Made by a program: the position numbers and the translations under genes
In this document: piece after piece, positions 45,293-55,904 of the stretch
Layout: every line of letters starts with the position of its first letter
Numbering within the stretch: the first letter of the stretch is position 1
Assembly: GCA_039707465.1 (NCBI GenBank)
Contig: CM077648.1
Coordinates: 71,939,619-72,003,618, forward strand
DNA length: 64,000 nucleotides
Direction of reading: 5' to 3'
Source: Rhabdophis nuchalis
Taxonomy: Eukaryota > Chordata > Lepidosauria > Squamata > Natricidae
Notes under the pieces: model-generated
Databases searched by the model: none
What the model saw: only the letters and a program-made list of their open reading frames with translations
Told to the model about the DNA's origin: nothing

Positions 45293-45307
45293 ATACTCCT
45301 TCTACTG

Positions 45308-45363
45308 GGATTTGAACCGGTGCTTTCCAGCATATAAGGATAGCCTTTCTATGCCTTGAGCTA
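45308..45363 (-). promoter_or_regulatory. Pol III-type box A/box B, unit 2
   Basis: Box A-like TAGCTCAAGGC (45363-45353) and box B GGTTCAAATCC (45318-45308) are identical to unit 1, at the same spacing, although intervening bases differ. This pattern suggests the boxes have mattered. Confidence 0.65.
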
Positions 45364-45480
45364 TCCGGTATCCCTGATACATCAGCCAATTTACAGGACT
45401 CTTAAATGAGAGAATATTATCACAGCTCCTGTTCAGGGGTCCCTTTAAGGGAAGGAGACTTAACGTCAAATATATATATT

Positions 45481-45598
45481 TGACGTTTTCGTAGATTTTC
45501 GTAGATTTTCATGGGTGTAGGTATGCTGGCATTGCTTGCTTATATATGTTTTCGTAGATTTTCACGGGTGTAGGTATCCCCGAAGCCAGCTAGGCCAG

Positions 45599-45630
<32 letters not shown>

Positions 45631-45660
45631 TATGCTTTTGTAGATTTTCACGGGTGTAGG
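45481..45660. repeat. Short direct repeats of a Penelope-like tail
   Basis: GTTTTCGTAGATTTTCACGG with GTGTAGGTAT occurs several times, separated by (TA) and (CA) runs. It is the complement of the CCCGTGAAAATCTACGAAAA tail seen at 45909-45928. Confidence 0.6.
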
Positions 45661-45674
45661 TATATAATTATATA

Positions 45675-45900
45675 TGTAGATTTTGGTTTATTCGGGTCTT
45701 TTCCCGTGTAAAATTAAAGGTGTTTTTGCAACGTTTCGATGGGATCACCCCCATCATCATCAGGCTTCAGCTTTGGCTTTCTTTTTTTTGCAAGAAAGCC
45801 AAGGCTGAAGCCTGATGATGATGGGGGTGATCCCATCGAAACGTTGCAAAAACACCTTTAATTTTACACGGGAAAAGACCCGAATAAACCAAAATCTACA
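45675..45900. repeat. 109-bp near-perfect inverted repeat, Penelope-like
   Basis: Arms 45675-45783 and 45792-45900 differ at one base and are separated by 8 bases. Each right-arm-sense strand reads AGCCTGATGATGATGG, GGGTGATCCCATC, GAAACGTTGC, then ACACGGGAAAAGACCCGA. The CTGATGA-stem-GAAAC order recalls a hammerhead core, but no helix I forms. Two element ends appear to be joined head to head. Confidence 0.8.
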
Positions 45901-45984
45901 TACCTATACCCGTGAAAATCTACGAAAATAATTATATATATATATATATAATTATTTTCGTAGATTTTCACATATATATATGTA

Positions 45985-46112
45985 GATTTTGGTTTATGAT
46001 GATGGGGGTGATCCCATCAAAACGTTGCAAAAACATCTTTAATTTTACATGGGAAAAGACCCGAATAAACTAAAATCTACATACCTATACCTGTGAAAAT
46101 CTACGAAAACAT
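45985..46112 (+). repeat. Third, rearranged copy of the Penelope-like end
   Basis: TGTAGATTTTGGTTTA is fused directly to TGATGATGGGGGTGATC, followed by AAAACGTTGC and the ACATGGGAAAAGACCCGA and CCTGTGAAAATCTACG tail. A deletion has removed the middle of an inverted repeat. Confidence 0.6.
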
Positions 46113-46174
46113 ATATATTATTATATTATATATTATTAATCATCCCTTAAAAATCTAAAACATATATATATATA

Positions 46175-46322
46175 TATATGAGACAATGTTTTACAACTCC
46201 TGTTGAGGCCCCTTTAAGGGAGGAGACAAACTGTCATCCTTCTCTGCCTATTCGGCTCATCCCAGAGACCATCTTTGGCAGAGAGCCATGAGATTACTGT
46301 TGAATTTTTTAGATATGTGTTA
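46175..46322 (-). repeat. Hammerhead repeat unit, upstream part, third copy
   Basis: CAACTCCTGTTGAGGCCCC, TTTAAGGGAGGAGACAAAC and CTGCCTATTCGGCTCATCC match the 45080-45180 part of unit 1. It leads into the palindromic hammerhead at 46323. A further fragment follows at 46520-46635. Confidence 0.6.
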
Positions 46323-46462
46323 GGATTTTAAGGGCTGATTAATAAATAAGAGACCAGGATGGATCCATTTCGGGCTTATTAGCCTTCTTCAGCTGAAGAA
46401 GGCTAATAAGCCCGAAATGGATCCATCCTGGTCTCTTATTTGTTAATCAGCCCTTAAAATCC
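46323..46462. repeat. 140-bp palindrome centred on the hammerhead core
   Basis: Two 70-bp arms with no spacer meet at 46392/46393 inside TCTTCAGCTGAAGA, the core sequence and its complement. Only one mismatch (near 46343). Each arm keeps the core, helix II (AGGCU-AAUA-AGCCC, with an A-C closing mismatch), GAAA, helix III and CUGGUC, but the helix I 5' strand is cut to CAG. Both arms are thus truncated at the same point of the ribozyme. Confidence 0.85.
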
Positions 46463-46522
<60 letters not shown>

Positions 46523-46700
46523 GAGAGAATATTTTCACAGCTCCTGTTTTTAGGCCCGTTTAAGGGAGGAGACAAACTGTCATCCTTCTCTGCCCTTCGA
46601 CTCAACCTAGAGATCATCCAGACAGAGACCCATATATATATATATATATATGCCATATATATGCCATTTTATATATATAAAATACATATATATATATATG
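46463..46700. repeat. (TACA)n and (TA)n runs with a repeat-unit fragment
   Basis: A TACA tetranucleotide run (46463-46520), then GAGAGAATATTTTCACAGC, GGGAGGAGACAAACTG and CATCCAGACAGAGACCC, part of the hammerhead unit, then TA runs. Confidence 0.75.
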
Positions 46701-47755
46701 CTATATATATGCCATTTTATATTCTGCATCATCCTAGATATAAAAAGACCTTATTCTAACATTTTACATTAAGTTATGAAAAACAATATTTTAATAAACT
46801 ACTACCACCTATTTCTGTACTGTAGATACAATCTCTAAGTTAGATCTTTATATATGCTATTTCTAAGCGAGATCTTTATATATGCTATATTCTCATTAAT
46901 CTGTATGGGTTTTGTTTGCTTGCTTGCTTTTAATAGTACATAGCCCAGAGTCATTTTAAGAGGATAGCTACATAAATCAACTAAATAAATAAACAAATTG
47001 GAAAGATTATCAATAGCGATGTTTGTCTTACAGCCTCAAACTGTCACAGTGAGGGGTATTTTGGAAGACTTGATAACCATAAATGTTCCAAGCCTGCCTA
47101 CTTAGAGCAGTATTGAATAGATACATTGAAACACAGTACACAGCACCTGTTAGCTTCTAAACATTCAGTATTCATTTATTCAGGAAGGGATGGCTTTTTG
47201 CATGAAGACACATTTAGCTAAAAAGCAAAAAAATACAACCAGTGAAATTTCTCTGCTGAAAATTAGTGACCCTTTTTCACTTCTTGATTTCCAGTGTTTC
47301 ACAGTATGTGCTTCTCTATAAAAGCAGGGGAGATGCTAAAATAAATTGAAATCTAAGCTTATCATCAAAATAATTGAAGTATCAACTGTTTTCTAAACTC
47401 TCTTTAGATCTTTAAAAATCCCTTACAATAATTCTAGATTGAATTTCAATCACGTTGATTCCTGTACTGAAGGAGTATGGGATAAGTGGAAGACTGTGGA
47501 AGACTAGTGACACCTGCAGGATTCTGCTGTTTTTATCAGAATGAAGAAAGGCTCCTGGAATTCCACGTAGATTGGCTGCCTAATGCACATAGGAAAGGGA
47601 CAATTTTTACAAAATTGGCTTTGGCCAGTTGACCCTTCTTGCTCTCTCTGTGGAAAGTACCATATAAGAGGCAAGAAACTTTAAGCAAGTTCTGAAATGG
47701 TGACAATAAATCTGTAAGCTATGTGCCAAGTTTAAAATAAAAAGCAGCAGTGGTC
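46701..47755. other. AT-rich spacer, nothing recognised
   Basis: No gene or repeat family recognised. Confidence 0.35.
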
Positions 47756-49650
47756 AATTGTTTATATTCCATCAAGTCACTGTTGAATCTTAGCAACCTT
47801 ATAGACAGACCTCCTGAAGAAAGATCTGTCCCCATCCTGGCCCTTCAGATCTTCCAGTTGGTGCATTGATTGCCACCACAGTTAGGTCCATCCATTTACT
47901 ATCCATCTTCCTGCCGGTTCCTTTAATCTTCTCTTTCCTTCGATTTAACCCAGGAATGTTGACCTCACAAGGTCATGGAATATCATATAATGTGCTCAAA
48001 ATATTATAATTATAACCTGGCCATTTCAGCCTCCCTCAAATATGATCCACTAGTTTTTTTTCTTGGCTATTCCAAGAAAAATGATTTCAAGAATCTCGGA
48101 TATTTCTCAAAAGTGTCAATATATTTTCTATCATTCTTGTTCCAAATTTTACTTCTATGCATTATACAAGGAAAAGTATTGCCTACATGATTTTGATCTT
48201 TGTAAGTATAAACATATCACCATCCTTTCCAAGGCCTTCTTTAGCACCTACCAAATACTAATCTGCAGCATATTTCTTAATTGCTGTTTCCTTTACTTTT
48301 ATTATACAATCCTAAAAGGGGAAACTATTCATCACTTCAATATCTTCATTGTCAGTTCAAAGGCTGGTTGCTGAACATAAGAATAAATTAGCACATTGGT
48401 TTGATCTTCTTTATATTTAACTGAAGACCCATATTTAACTGTGCTACTTGACTTTTGTTATAAGACCCTCCAAATCATTTGCATTTTTGGCTTTCATAGT
48501 ACTACATCAACACAGCACAAGTTATTGATAGTCATCTTTTTCAAATTCTGAATTCTTCAATATACAGTCATCATATAGGTTGACTAAGGAGAGAGTATAC
48601 ACTCTTATATCACACCTTTACCAACTTTACCAACAGTGTATTTTACCGTCTTCTATTTGGATTGTGGGCTCCTGAGTTGTTTTGAAGTTCCATTTTTTAA
48701 AGTACATTCCAAGCACAATCAACACAATTAGACCTTTCTATAATTGATGAAGGACATCCAGGTAGTCTTCTATTTACAACCATTCGTTTAATGACTGTTC
48801 AAAGTTACATCTGCACTGAAAAAAATCACAACCATTTTTTACACAATCATTGCAGCATCCCAAGGTCATGTGATCAAAATTTGGATGCTTGGCAACTGGT
48901 TCATATTTATGATGGTTGCAGTGACCTGGGGTAACATGGTCCCCTTTTGCAACCTTCTAGCAAGCAAAGTCAATGGGAAGCCAGATTCACTTTACAACTT
49001 AACAATGGCAGTAATTCACTTTACAACTGTGGCAAGAAAGGTCATGAAATGGGGCAAAACTCATGTATTCTTATCAACATAAATTTTGGGTTACATTGTG
49101 GTCATAGGTTGAGGACCTATATTGACTTCTTCTGAATATTCTTTGACTTTCTCAATATCCATCATGCATCAGCATTGTTCCTTACAGCTTGAATATCTGG
49201 AATTTTTCTCTACATAAAGGGCTCTAATCTATGTAGACTGATAGCATTATTTTCTAGCATGTGTAATTAAGGATATTGTGCAGTAGTTTGTATATTCTCT
49301 AAAGTCTCCTTTTTTGGTCACTGCGATGAGATGGGCAGCAAACAGATAAAATAAATAAATACGTACATAAACTGAACATTTCAAATGTTTTGAACTCTGT
49401 GATATTCTTCAGATTTGCTAGCTTGTTTAGAATCTTCTTTTTCTGTTATTTGACATATTTCTAGCCTTCTGACTTGGTAATGCTGATCTGATTTCATCTT
49501 TTAGTTTTTAGAGGTTGTGCTGAAGGGGCAACAGCTCTTCGTATTCCATCTCTGTTTGATTTTCAGAGAATCAATGCTCTCTGCCTATTGACATCCTTCA
49601 GCATATCAGATTGAGGTTAGAACCTTCATCTGAGTGTAGAATTCTTTTGG
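47756..49650 (-). mobile_element. Decayed RTE-type LINE, split by a MITE
   Basis: The plus strand carries complements of RTE coding sequence, in order: ATCTGTCCCCATCCTGGCCC, TCCAGTTGGTGCATTGATTG, ATTGCCTACATGATTTTG, AGCACCTACCAAATACTAATC, and after the MITE TGTGCAGTAGTTTGTATATT. Order and spacing follow BovB-like elements. No frame longer than about 100 codons survives. MITE at 48759-49121. Confidence 0.5.
48759..49121. mobile_element. TIR MITE, second copy of the CAGGTAGTC family
   Basis: Starts CAGGTAGTCTTCTATTTAC and ends with GGTTGAGGACCTAT. The interior (TTTTGCAACCTTCTAGCAAGC, GGGGCAAAACTCATG) matches the MITE at 16712-19125 but without a HAL1-like insert, so it shows the empty form. 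Confidence 0.7.
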
Positions 49651-52502
49651 AAAATGTTTTTCCATTGCAAAAACAATGGTAGTGGTAATTAAATGACTAT
49701 TAATATAAAATGTAATTGTGTGTAATTTTTTCTACATAATTAAGCCAAAGAAACCTAAACATGAATGTAAATATGTTTAGGAATATTTTCCCCAAAACTG
49801 CAAGATATCTTCACATTCCAGCTTTTGTTCTTTGTTTTTCACACTGTTTCTTATTAAAAAGATTTATCAGTAAAAAACTCAGTAAGGTTGGCAGCTTGGT
49901 TGCTCTTGCTTCTTTCCCTCTAATTCATTTCCCCTCTTCCTGTGAGAGCTGCTTTACTTAGCTTTCTAACATTGAACTTAAACTTGGCAGTGTATCACTG
50001 CACTCTGCTGGAAATACTCTGAGCCAGAAAAAACTTATTTGGATCTCCTAGTTGGCTTTTACAAGGGCATGTGTGAAGATTGAGCTGATAACCTTTGAGT
50101 TGTCAAGAACATGACTAACTAAATATGTATTTTTGCTTGTCAGAAATAACAACTCGGAGTCTTGAATGTATAGGCTGCAGATACGGTTTTTAGCAGGAAG
50201 GATGAATAAAATAAACACAACCACCTTCACAAATGTAAATGCTCACTATCTTCTCCATAACAGTAATGGTATATAAGAATGTAATGCAATGCAATGTAAT
50301 GCAAATACATACTAGAATAGTAATATTAGTGGGTAGGTAGTAATCAGGTTTCCTAGTTATGTAACAGTTTATAAGGGGCTGATAGATTTTTAAAGTTATC
50401 GTAGGCAAAATACCATAATAATATCTTCTCTTATTAAAATGGAGAGAGAAAGGGTTGTTTCTAATGATGATGGAATTTATCAGGTTAATTTATTTCAGAT
50501 TAAGGAATGTTATTAAGGAATAACATTTCCTAGGTTTTACTTGGGAGTCTCAGCTTAGTTTCATTTCTTCATACTGAGAAATTTGTCATTGTCAGAAAAT
50601 AACTGAATTTTCAGGGCTCAGGGTGGCTGCTTATAGGCAAAACAAAACTTCCTCTATCTCCCCCCCCCCCCCAATTCCACAGATAAGACCTTTTCTGCAG
50701 ATTAAGCACAGTTCTAGCTACATGTAGCATATATACATATATAAAAACTAGGTGTCATGAGTGAAAGCAAGCTTATGGGCATACATTAATTTAAAGGTCA
50801 ACTTTATAGCAGCAGGCAAATGCAGTTCTATTTTTCAGCATTTGTTTGAACTAGTTATATGCTGTCAAAGAAAAGCAGAAAACGCTTAGGAAGGAATGTT
50901 TGTTTTATCGTGGTTGACCAAAAGTATTCTAGTGGTTATAAACAATGTAGACAGCTAATGATGGGAGGTGCCACTTACTCAATCTGAAACTCATTCACAA
51001 ACCTTTGACACTGACTTAAGGTCACTACAGATAAAGAGAAGCATTTCCCAGGGAAAAGTACCATAACTTGTATTTTATTTTAGTGGGAAAAAGTGCACAA
51101 AAGAAAAACAGAGCAACATTTTATATGGACTTTAAAAATTGAAATCTGTTTTGCCATCCATGCAGGACACAATCCATGTGGAAGTTTTTTTTTATTTTTA
51201 AGAGGACATAGCAAGGCCCTTAAAAACCCATCTGTTAATACTTTAAAGAGTGTGTTTCTGATGGGGGGGAGAGTATTTCTAAAAATGCATATCAGAAAGA
51301 GACAGACAGGTTTACTGTGAACTTTTGCGTTCAGAAGGAGGACATCTTATAAAAAGGATGTAAACCAGTTAACTTTTAAAGCAACCACTTGTAAGGTGAT
51401 ATATAACACTGTCGCCCTCATATAATGCAGTAATCTGGCACAGTAAGGCCTGTACTATGTGCCTTCGGTAGGCCTAAATTGGTTCAAAAATCTACATCTA
51501 TTTTTCACATAAAAGAAGACTAGAGTTTTTGTTACTAATGCATTAATCATTCTCCTGCTTAAAAGAGGCATTTAAATGCCTTGCCACATTTCTTAGATTA
51601 ATCATGCGTGATACTTTATAAAATGTATTCCTGTCTCCTAGCAACTGGGAAATAACTACACTATGCCTGGATCATCTCCTTCATATTCATTGTACCCAAA
51701 AAGTAACTGTTTGCAAGATAGCCAGTTGCCTTTTAATTAAGGTACTTTTTTCCATTACTAGTTAAAAGCAAATATTTATTTGAAGGAAAAAACATTCTGA
51801 TTGATGTTTTTTGATGAAAGGAACAAATTATATTATACTGCATATCCTTTTCTTTCTGGTTCTGCATATTTAGAAATGTGTACATAGTTGTATCAACTAC
51901 TAGAGGTCTATTTAGGTAAAAAACTTATAATGAGCCTATTTTTCATAAATTATTTGGTATCGCTGAGTCTCTGTCTCTGTCTCTCTCTCACACACACACC
52001 CCTTTCAGCAGAATATTGTTTTCTGAATATTCATGTAGTGTATATCAGTTAGTTAGTCCTTCCTAGGTATTGCACCCAAAATGTATAGATAGCCAAATGT
52101 TATTGATTCTTGAATTCCTACATAATTATACTTTTCTTTCTTCACCCAGAGTTAATTAGCATAGAAAGGTATAGGATACCTATAAAAGAATAGCCATTTA
52201 ATTTTTTTTTATATTGTAAGACACTCAGAATTGTTGAATTAGTAAAATGGAAGAAAGAAAAGAAAAGGTATCCCTGTGGGTTTTACTCTGTTATTCCTTG
52301 TCGGGTATAGAAGGTGATGCTTAACTCCATTTCAAGGCCATGATCCAGTGCTGTCTGAAAACATTTCTGCAGCCATGGAGCCAGCATAACATTGCAGAGC
52401 ACCCTTTCTTCCCATTGAAGTGGTACCTATTTATCTACTCACATTTGCATGCTTTCAAACTGCTAGGTGGGCAGAAGTTAGGTAGATGGATGGTGGCATA
52501 GG
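49651..52502. other. AT-rich spacer, nothing recognised
   Basis: About 2.85 kb with no recognised gene or repeat, apart from a poly-C run near 50660-50672 and a CT/CA run near 51970-52000. Confidence 0.4.
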
Positions 52503-52839
52503 TGTTATATCCTCGACCTGCGACCGGTCTCGACTTACGACCGGCCGCAGGTCTTCCAGGCTGCCTCTTGGAGCCTTGGCAACAGGCTGTAGCAAGGCAG
52601 CCAACTGACAGACGCGCCTGATTGGCTGAGGCGCGCCTGGCCCTTGCTGCAGCCTGATTGGCTCCCCCTTTGACAGCTCCAAATATAAAGAGCTGTCAAA
52701 GCGCGGGAGCCCCTGTCTACCGCCTATTTCTTTAACTGAACCATTCTTCTATTGTAAGCTTGCCTAAAATAAAGGGCTGTGTTTTTGAGCAAACCTGCCT
52801 CGGACTCCCTCTATTCTCCACCGTGCAGAGAATCTAACA
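52503..52839 (+). repeat. 5' LTR
   Basis: Begins TGTTATATCC and ends GAATCTAACA, with 5-bp inverted ends TGTTA/TAACA. TATAAA at 52684-52689 and AATAAA at 52768-52773 are the likely promoter and polyadenylation signals. Confidence 0.95.
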
Positions 52840-52840
52840 C

Positions 52841-52852
52841 TGGCGACGAGGG
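52841..52852 (+). promoter_or_regulatory. Primer binding site, tRNA-Ser type
   Basis: TGGCGACGAGGG starts one base after the LTR. It complements CCA plus the 3' end of vertebrate tRNA-Ser(GCT) (CCCTCGTCG), from memory of that tRNA. It would prime minus-strand synthesis. Confidence 0.75.
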
Positions 52853-52946
52853 CTGGGGCCAGGCAGAGCTCGGATTGCTGAGGAAAGGAAATTTTTTCCT
52901 CACAAAAATTTTTTTTTTACACATTTTCTTTTGCGGTACGATCGCT

Positions 52947-55904
52947 ATGGGTTCCGTTCCTCCTTTCGCTCCGTTCGACTCGGCGAAGGAGTCCTGGGTG
53001 TCCTTTATGGCACGATTCGAATGCTTCGTGCTGGCCAATGACTACGGGGCGCTGCCCCCGGCGCGAAAATTGGGCCATTTCCTCGGCTGCGGCGGCATGG
53101 AGTTGTTCGCCACCGCTCGCACCGTGGCCGCGCCGACAGAAGTATATGAGATGCCGTGGGACACATTGATCGAACAGCTCAGGGCCCACTACGCCCCAGT
53201 GCCGTCTAAGATGACCCACCGCTTCGCTTTCAGAAAGTGCCTCCAGAAGCCTGACCAGTCGGTGGCCGAATTCCTGAAGGCGCTCCGCATGGCCGCCATT
53301 CCGTGCGCTTTCGCCGCGGACTTCTTGGCCGAGTCCCTGCTGGAGCAATTCATCTGGGGCCTCAGAGAAGTCCGCCTCAGAAGGCGCCTGCTGGCCCGAG
53401 CTGAGCTGACCCTAGAACAGGCGGTGGACGAGGCTCGGGCATTCGAGATGTCCGAGTCCTCGGCCCTGGATAGAGACTTGGACCGCCACCCGCCCGCACG
53501 CGCGTGCCTGGTTGAGGAGGACGAGGACCCCGACGAGGACGACCAGGTCGCCTACATTAGGCCCGCCGGCCGCAAGCCGCCCATGCCGGCTACCTACAGA
53601 TGCTTGGGCTGCCGGGGAAAGCACCCTCGGGCCGATTGCCCGTTCAAGGAAGCCATCTGCCGCCGCTGCGGCCGAAAGGGACACCTGGCCGCCGCTTGCC
53701 GCGCCGCCGCGCCCGCGGAAGACCAACCCTCCCCCGAGCCCCAACGCCGCTCCGGAGAGGAACGTAGAGGGCCTGCGGCCAACCCACCCACCCAACGCCG
53801 CCGGGGCAGACGCCAGCAGCCGCAGCCGTCCGGCTGTTTTGCCTTGACCGACGACAACTCTCTGCTGGAAGCCCTGCCTGACCGTACGCGGCTCAGGACA
53901 GTTGTGAAACTGGAGGGGGTGGGGGTCCGCATGGAGGTGGACTCTGGCTCGTCTCGGTCCATCATTTCCCGGGCACAGTTGGCCAAGCTACGCCCCGGCC
54001 TTTCCTTAGACAAATTGTCCCCCCCACTCACGGTTTTGCGGGACTATCAGGGATCGTCAATCCCCACCCTGGGCCAGATTTCCCTGAGGGTGGAGTACGG
54101 GGGTTTCAAGGGGCCCTTGCCTATTCTGGTGGTTTCTGATCCCCTGGCGGCCATCATCGGCCTGGATTGGTTTCCCGCCCTTGGCCTGTCAGTGCAGGGG
54201 GTTCACTCTATTCCCGCCTCCTCTCCCATCTCCGGGGTTTTGGAGGAGTTCGCCGACGTGCTTGACGGTCGGCTTGGCTCTTACGTGGGCACCCCTGTCT
54301 CCTTAAATCTTGACCCTCAGGTTGCACCCATTAGGCTCAAGGCCCGCAGGCTGCCGCTTGCCCTGAAGCCCAAGGTCGATGCCGAACTTGACCGGCTGGT
54401 GGCGCAGGGCGTGCTCGAGCCCGTTGACCAGGCAAGATGGGAGACCCCCATAGTGGTCCCCATCAAGCCCGACGGGTCGGTGCGGATCTGCGCCGACTAT
54501 AAGTCGACCATCAACCGTGGGCTCCAGGCGAACCCATATCCAGTCCCAGTGGTGCAAGACCTGCTCCATTCCCTGGGGCAAGGCCGCATATTTGCGAAAC
54601 TGGATATGGCCCAGGCCTATCAACAGCTCCCGGTGGACGAGGCGGCTGCGGAGGCGCAGACCATCGTCACCCACCGGGGGGCTTTCCGTTGTCGCAGACT
54701 CCAATTCGGTGTGTCCGTCGCCCCGGGGATCTTCCAGAGCCTCATGGAACGTTTGCTCCATGGGCTCCCAGGCGTGGTCCCGTATTTTGACGACGTTCTG
54801 ATAGCTGCTTCCAGCATCTCAGAGCTCGCCAAAGTACTGAGGAAGGTCCTCAGCGTTTTCAGGGGCGCGGGATTAAAGTTGAAGCGCAGCAAATGCGTTT
54901 TTGCCGCGCCGGAGGTGGAGTTCCTGGGCTTCTTGATTGATGCCCGGGGCATCCACCCCACCCCCAAGAAGGTCGAGGCCATTAGGAACGCCCCTACGCC
55001 TGCCTCCAAGACGGAGCTGCAGGCGTTCCTCGGCCTCTTAAATTTCTACGCGCCTTTTCTTCCCCACAAGGCAACGTTAGCCGAGCCGCTTCATCGATTG
55101 CTCGATCGATCGGCGGCTTGGTGCTGGGGCAGCCGCGAGGCGCATGCGTTCGCGGCTGTCAAAGCCGCTCTGACGTCAGAGGCGGTCCTTGTGCAATATG
55201 ATGACAGGCTGCCCTTGACGTTGGCGTGCGATGCCTCCCCTTTCGGCCTGGGGGCCGTCCTGAGCCATTCCTTCCCAGATGGCTCAGAAGCCCCCATTGC
55301 TTTTTGGTCCCGGACAATGTCTCCCACTGAGAGAAACTATAGCCAGATTGACAAGGAGGCTCTGGCTATGGTGTCCGGCATCAAAAAGTTCCACCAATAC
55401 CTGTATGGTCGGACTTTTGCTGTCTTCACGGACCATAAGCCTCTCCTTGGGCTTTTGGCCGGTGACCGTCCGACCCCCCCCATCCTTTCTCCCAGGATGA
55501 CCAGATGGACGGAGTTCCTAGCAGCGTATAGTTATACGCTGTACTACCGTCCGGGCAAGCAGCTGGGGCATGCTGATGCCCTGAGCCGGTGCCCCCTCCC
55601 CAAGGCGGACGGAGAGCCGGTGCCGGCATTGTCCGTCTTGTCTGTGGCAGACTCAGGCCTGCCCTTGACGTCCTCGGACGTCGCCGCCCGGACGAAGGCC
55701 GACCCTGTCCTGTCCCAGGTCTCCACCTGGGTCTTGCGAGGGTGGCCTCAGGGCGGCGTGGCCGAAGATTTTCGGCCGTACAAGGCACGCCAGACGGAGC
55801 TTTCGCTCCACAGCGGCTGCTTGTGCTGGGGGGATCGGGTCATCGTTCCCCCCCCCTCCGTCACCAGGTGCTCCGGACGCTCCACGCCGACCACCCCGGC
55901 ATAG
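52947..55904 (+). CDS. Gag-Pol: capsid, zinc knuckles, protease, RT, RNase H (frameshifted at end)
   Basis: Frame from ATG 52947 (MGSVPPFAPFDSAKESW); the upstream open frame includes the primer site and is not used. Gag covers about residues 1-215. Zinc knuckles follow: a CX2CX3HX4C variant from C219 and a canonical CX2CX4HX4C from C238 (CRRCGRKGHLAAAC). The protease has DSG at 332-334 followed by the GLDWF region. The RT has YFDD at 613-616; RNase H has CDASPFGLGAVL with Asp762. No separate gag stop, so gag and pol form one polyprotein. At 55848-55856 a run of nine C shifts the frame and translation stops at 55904, before the integrase. Seven or ten C would restore the pol frame. Confidence 0.9.
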   Translation: MGSVPPFAPFDSAKESWVSFMARFECFVLANDYGALPPARKLGHFLGCGGMELFATARTVAAPTEVYEMPWDTLIEQLRAHYAPVPSKMTHRFAFRKCLQKPDQSVAEFLKALRMAAIPCAFAADFLAESLLEQFIWGLREVRLRRRLLARAELTLEQAVDEARAFEMSESSALDRDLDRHPPARACLVEEDEDPDEDDQVAYIRPAGRKPPMPATYRCLGCRGKHPRADCPFKEAICRRCGRKGHLAAACRAAAPAEDQPSPEPQRRSGEERRGPAANPPTQRRRGRRQQPQPSGCFALTDDNSLLEALPDRTRLRTVVKLEGVGVRMEVDSGSSRSIISRAQLAKLRPGLSLDKLSPPLTVLRDYQGSSIPTLGQISLRVEYGGFKGPLPILVVSDPLAAIIGLDWFPALGLSVQGVHSIPASSPISGVLEEFADVLDGRLGSYVGTPVSLNLDPQVAPIRLKARRLPLALKPKVDAELDRLVAQGVLEPVDQARWETPIVVPIKPDGSVRICADYKSTINRGLQANPYPVPVVQDLLHSLGQGRIFAKLDMAQAYQQLPVDEAAAEAQTIVTHRGAFRCRRLQFGVSVAPGIFQSLMERLLHGLPGVVPYFDDVLIAASSISELAKVLRKVLSVFRGAGLKLKRSKCVFAAPEVEFLGFLIDARGIHPTPKKVEAIRNAPTPASKTELQAFLGLLNFYAPFLPHKATLAEPLHRLLDRSAAWCWGSREAHAFAAVKAALTSEAVLVQYDDRLPLTLACDASPFGLGAVLSHSFPDGSEAPIAFWSRTMSPTERNYSQIDKEALAMVSGIKKFHQYLYGRTFAVFTDHKPLLGLLAGDRPTPPILSPRMTRWTEFLAAYSYTLYYRPGKQLGHADALSRCPLPKADGEPVPALSVLSVADSGLPLTSSDVAARTKADPVLSQVSTWVLRGWPQGGVAEDFRPYKARQTELSLHSGCLCWGDRVIVPPPSVTRCSGRSTPTTPA

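Larger units (their letters stand above)
44865..45480 (-). mobile_element. Tandem pair of hammerhead-bearing repeat units (retrozyme-like)
   Basis: Two head-to-tail units with a period of about 342-351 bp: unit 1 at 44865-45215, unit 2 at 45216-45480 (incomplete). On the minus strand each contains, in order, a GTCTCCTCCCTT-type block (full in unit 1), a tRNA-like segment with box A and box B, a hammerhead, and an AT-rich end leading to TTAAAAATCTAACA. Short direct TGTTAGATTTTTAAGG sequences mark the unit starts on the plus strand. No protein is encoded. Tandem type I hammerheads are the hallmark of retrozymes and of Penelope-like terminal repeats; which of these supplied the element is open. 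Confidence 0.75.

Noticed and set aside
45810..45850. Possible hammerhead in the CTGATGA..GAAACGTTGC inverted repeat
   Set aside because: There is an unpaired base between the core and helix II, helix III has no loop, and no helix I of more than two pairs forms. At most a remnant, so not listed as an ncRNA.
46440..46520. CRISPR-like or satellite array
   Set aside because: It is a plain TACA microsatellite without unique spacers; the DNA is vertebrate.
52779..52946. Upstream extension of the gag frame (56 codons before ATG 52947)
   Set aside because: It would translate the end of the LTR and the primer binding site; ATG 52947 gives the expected gag start.
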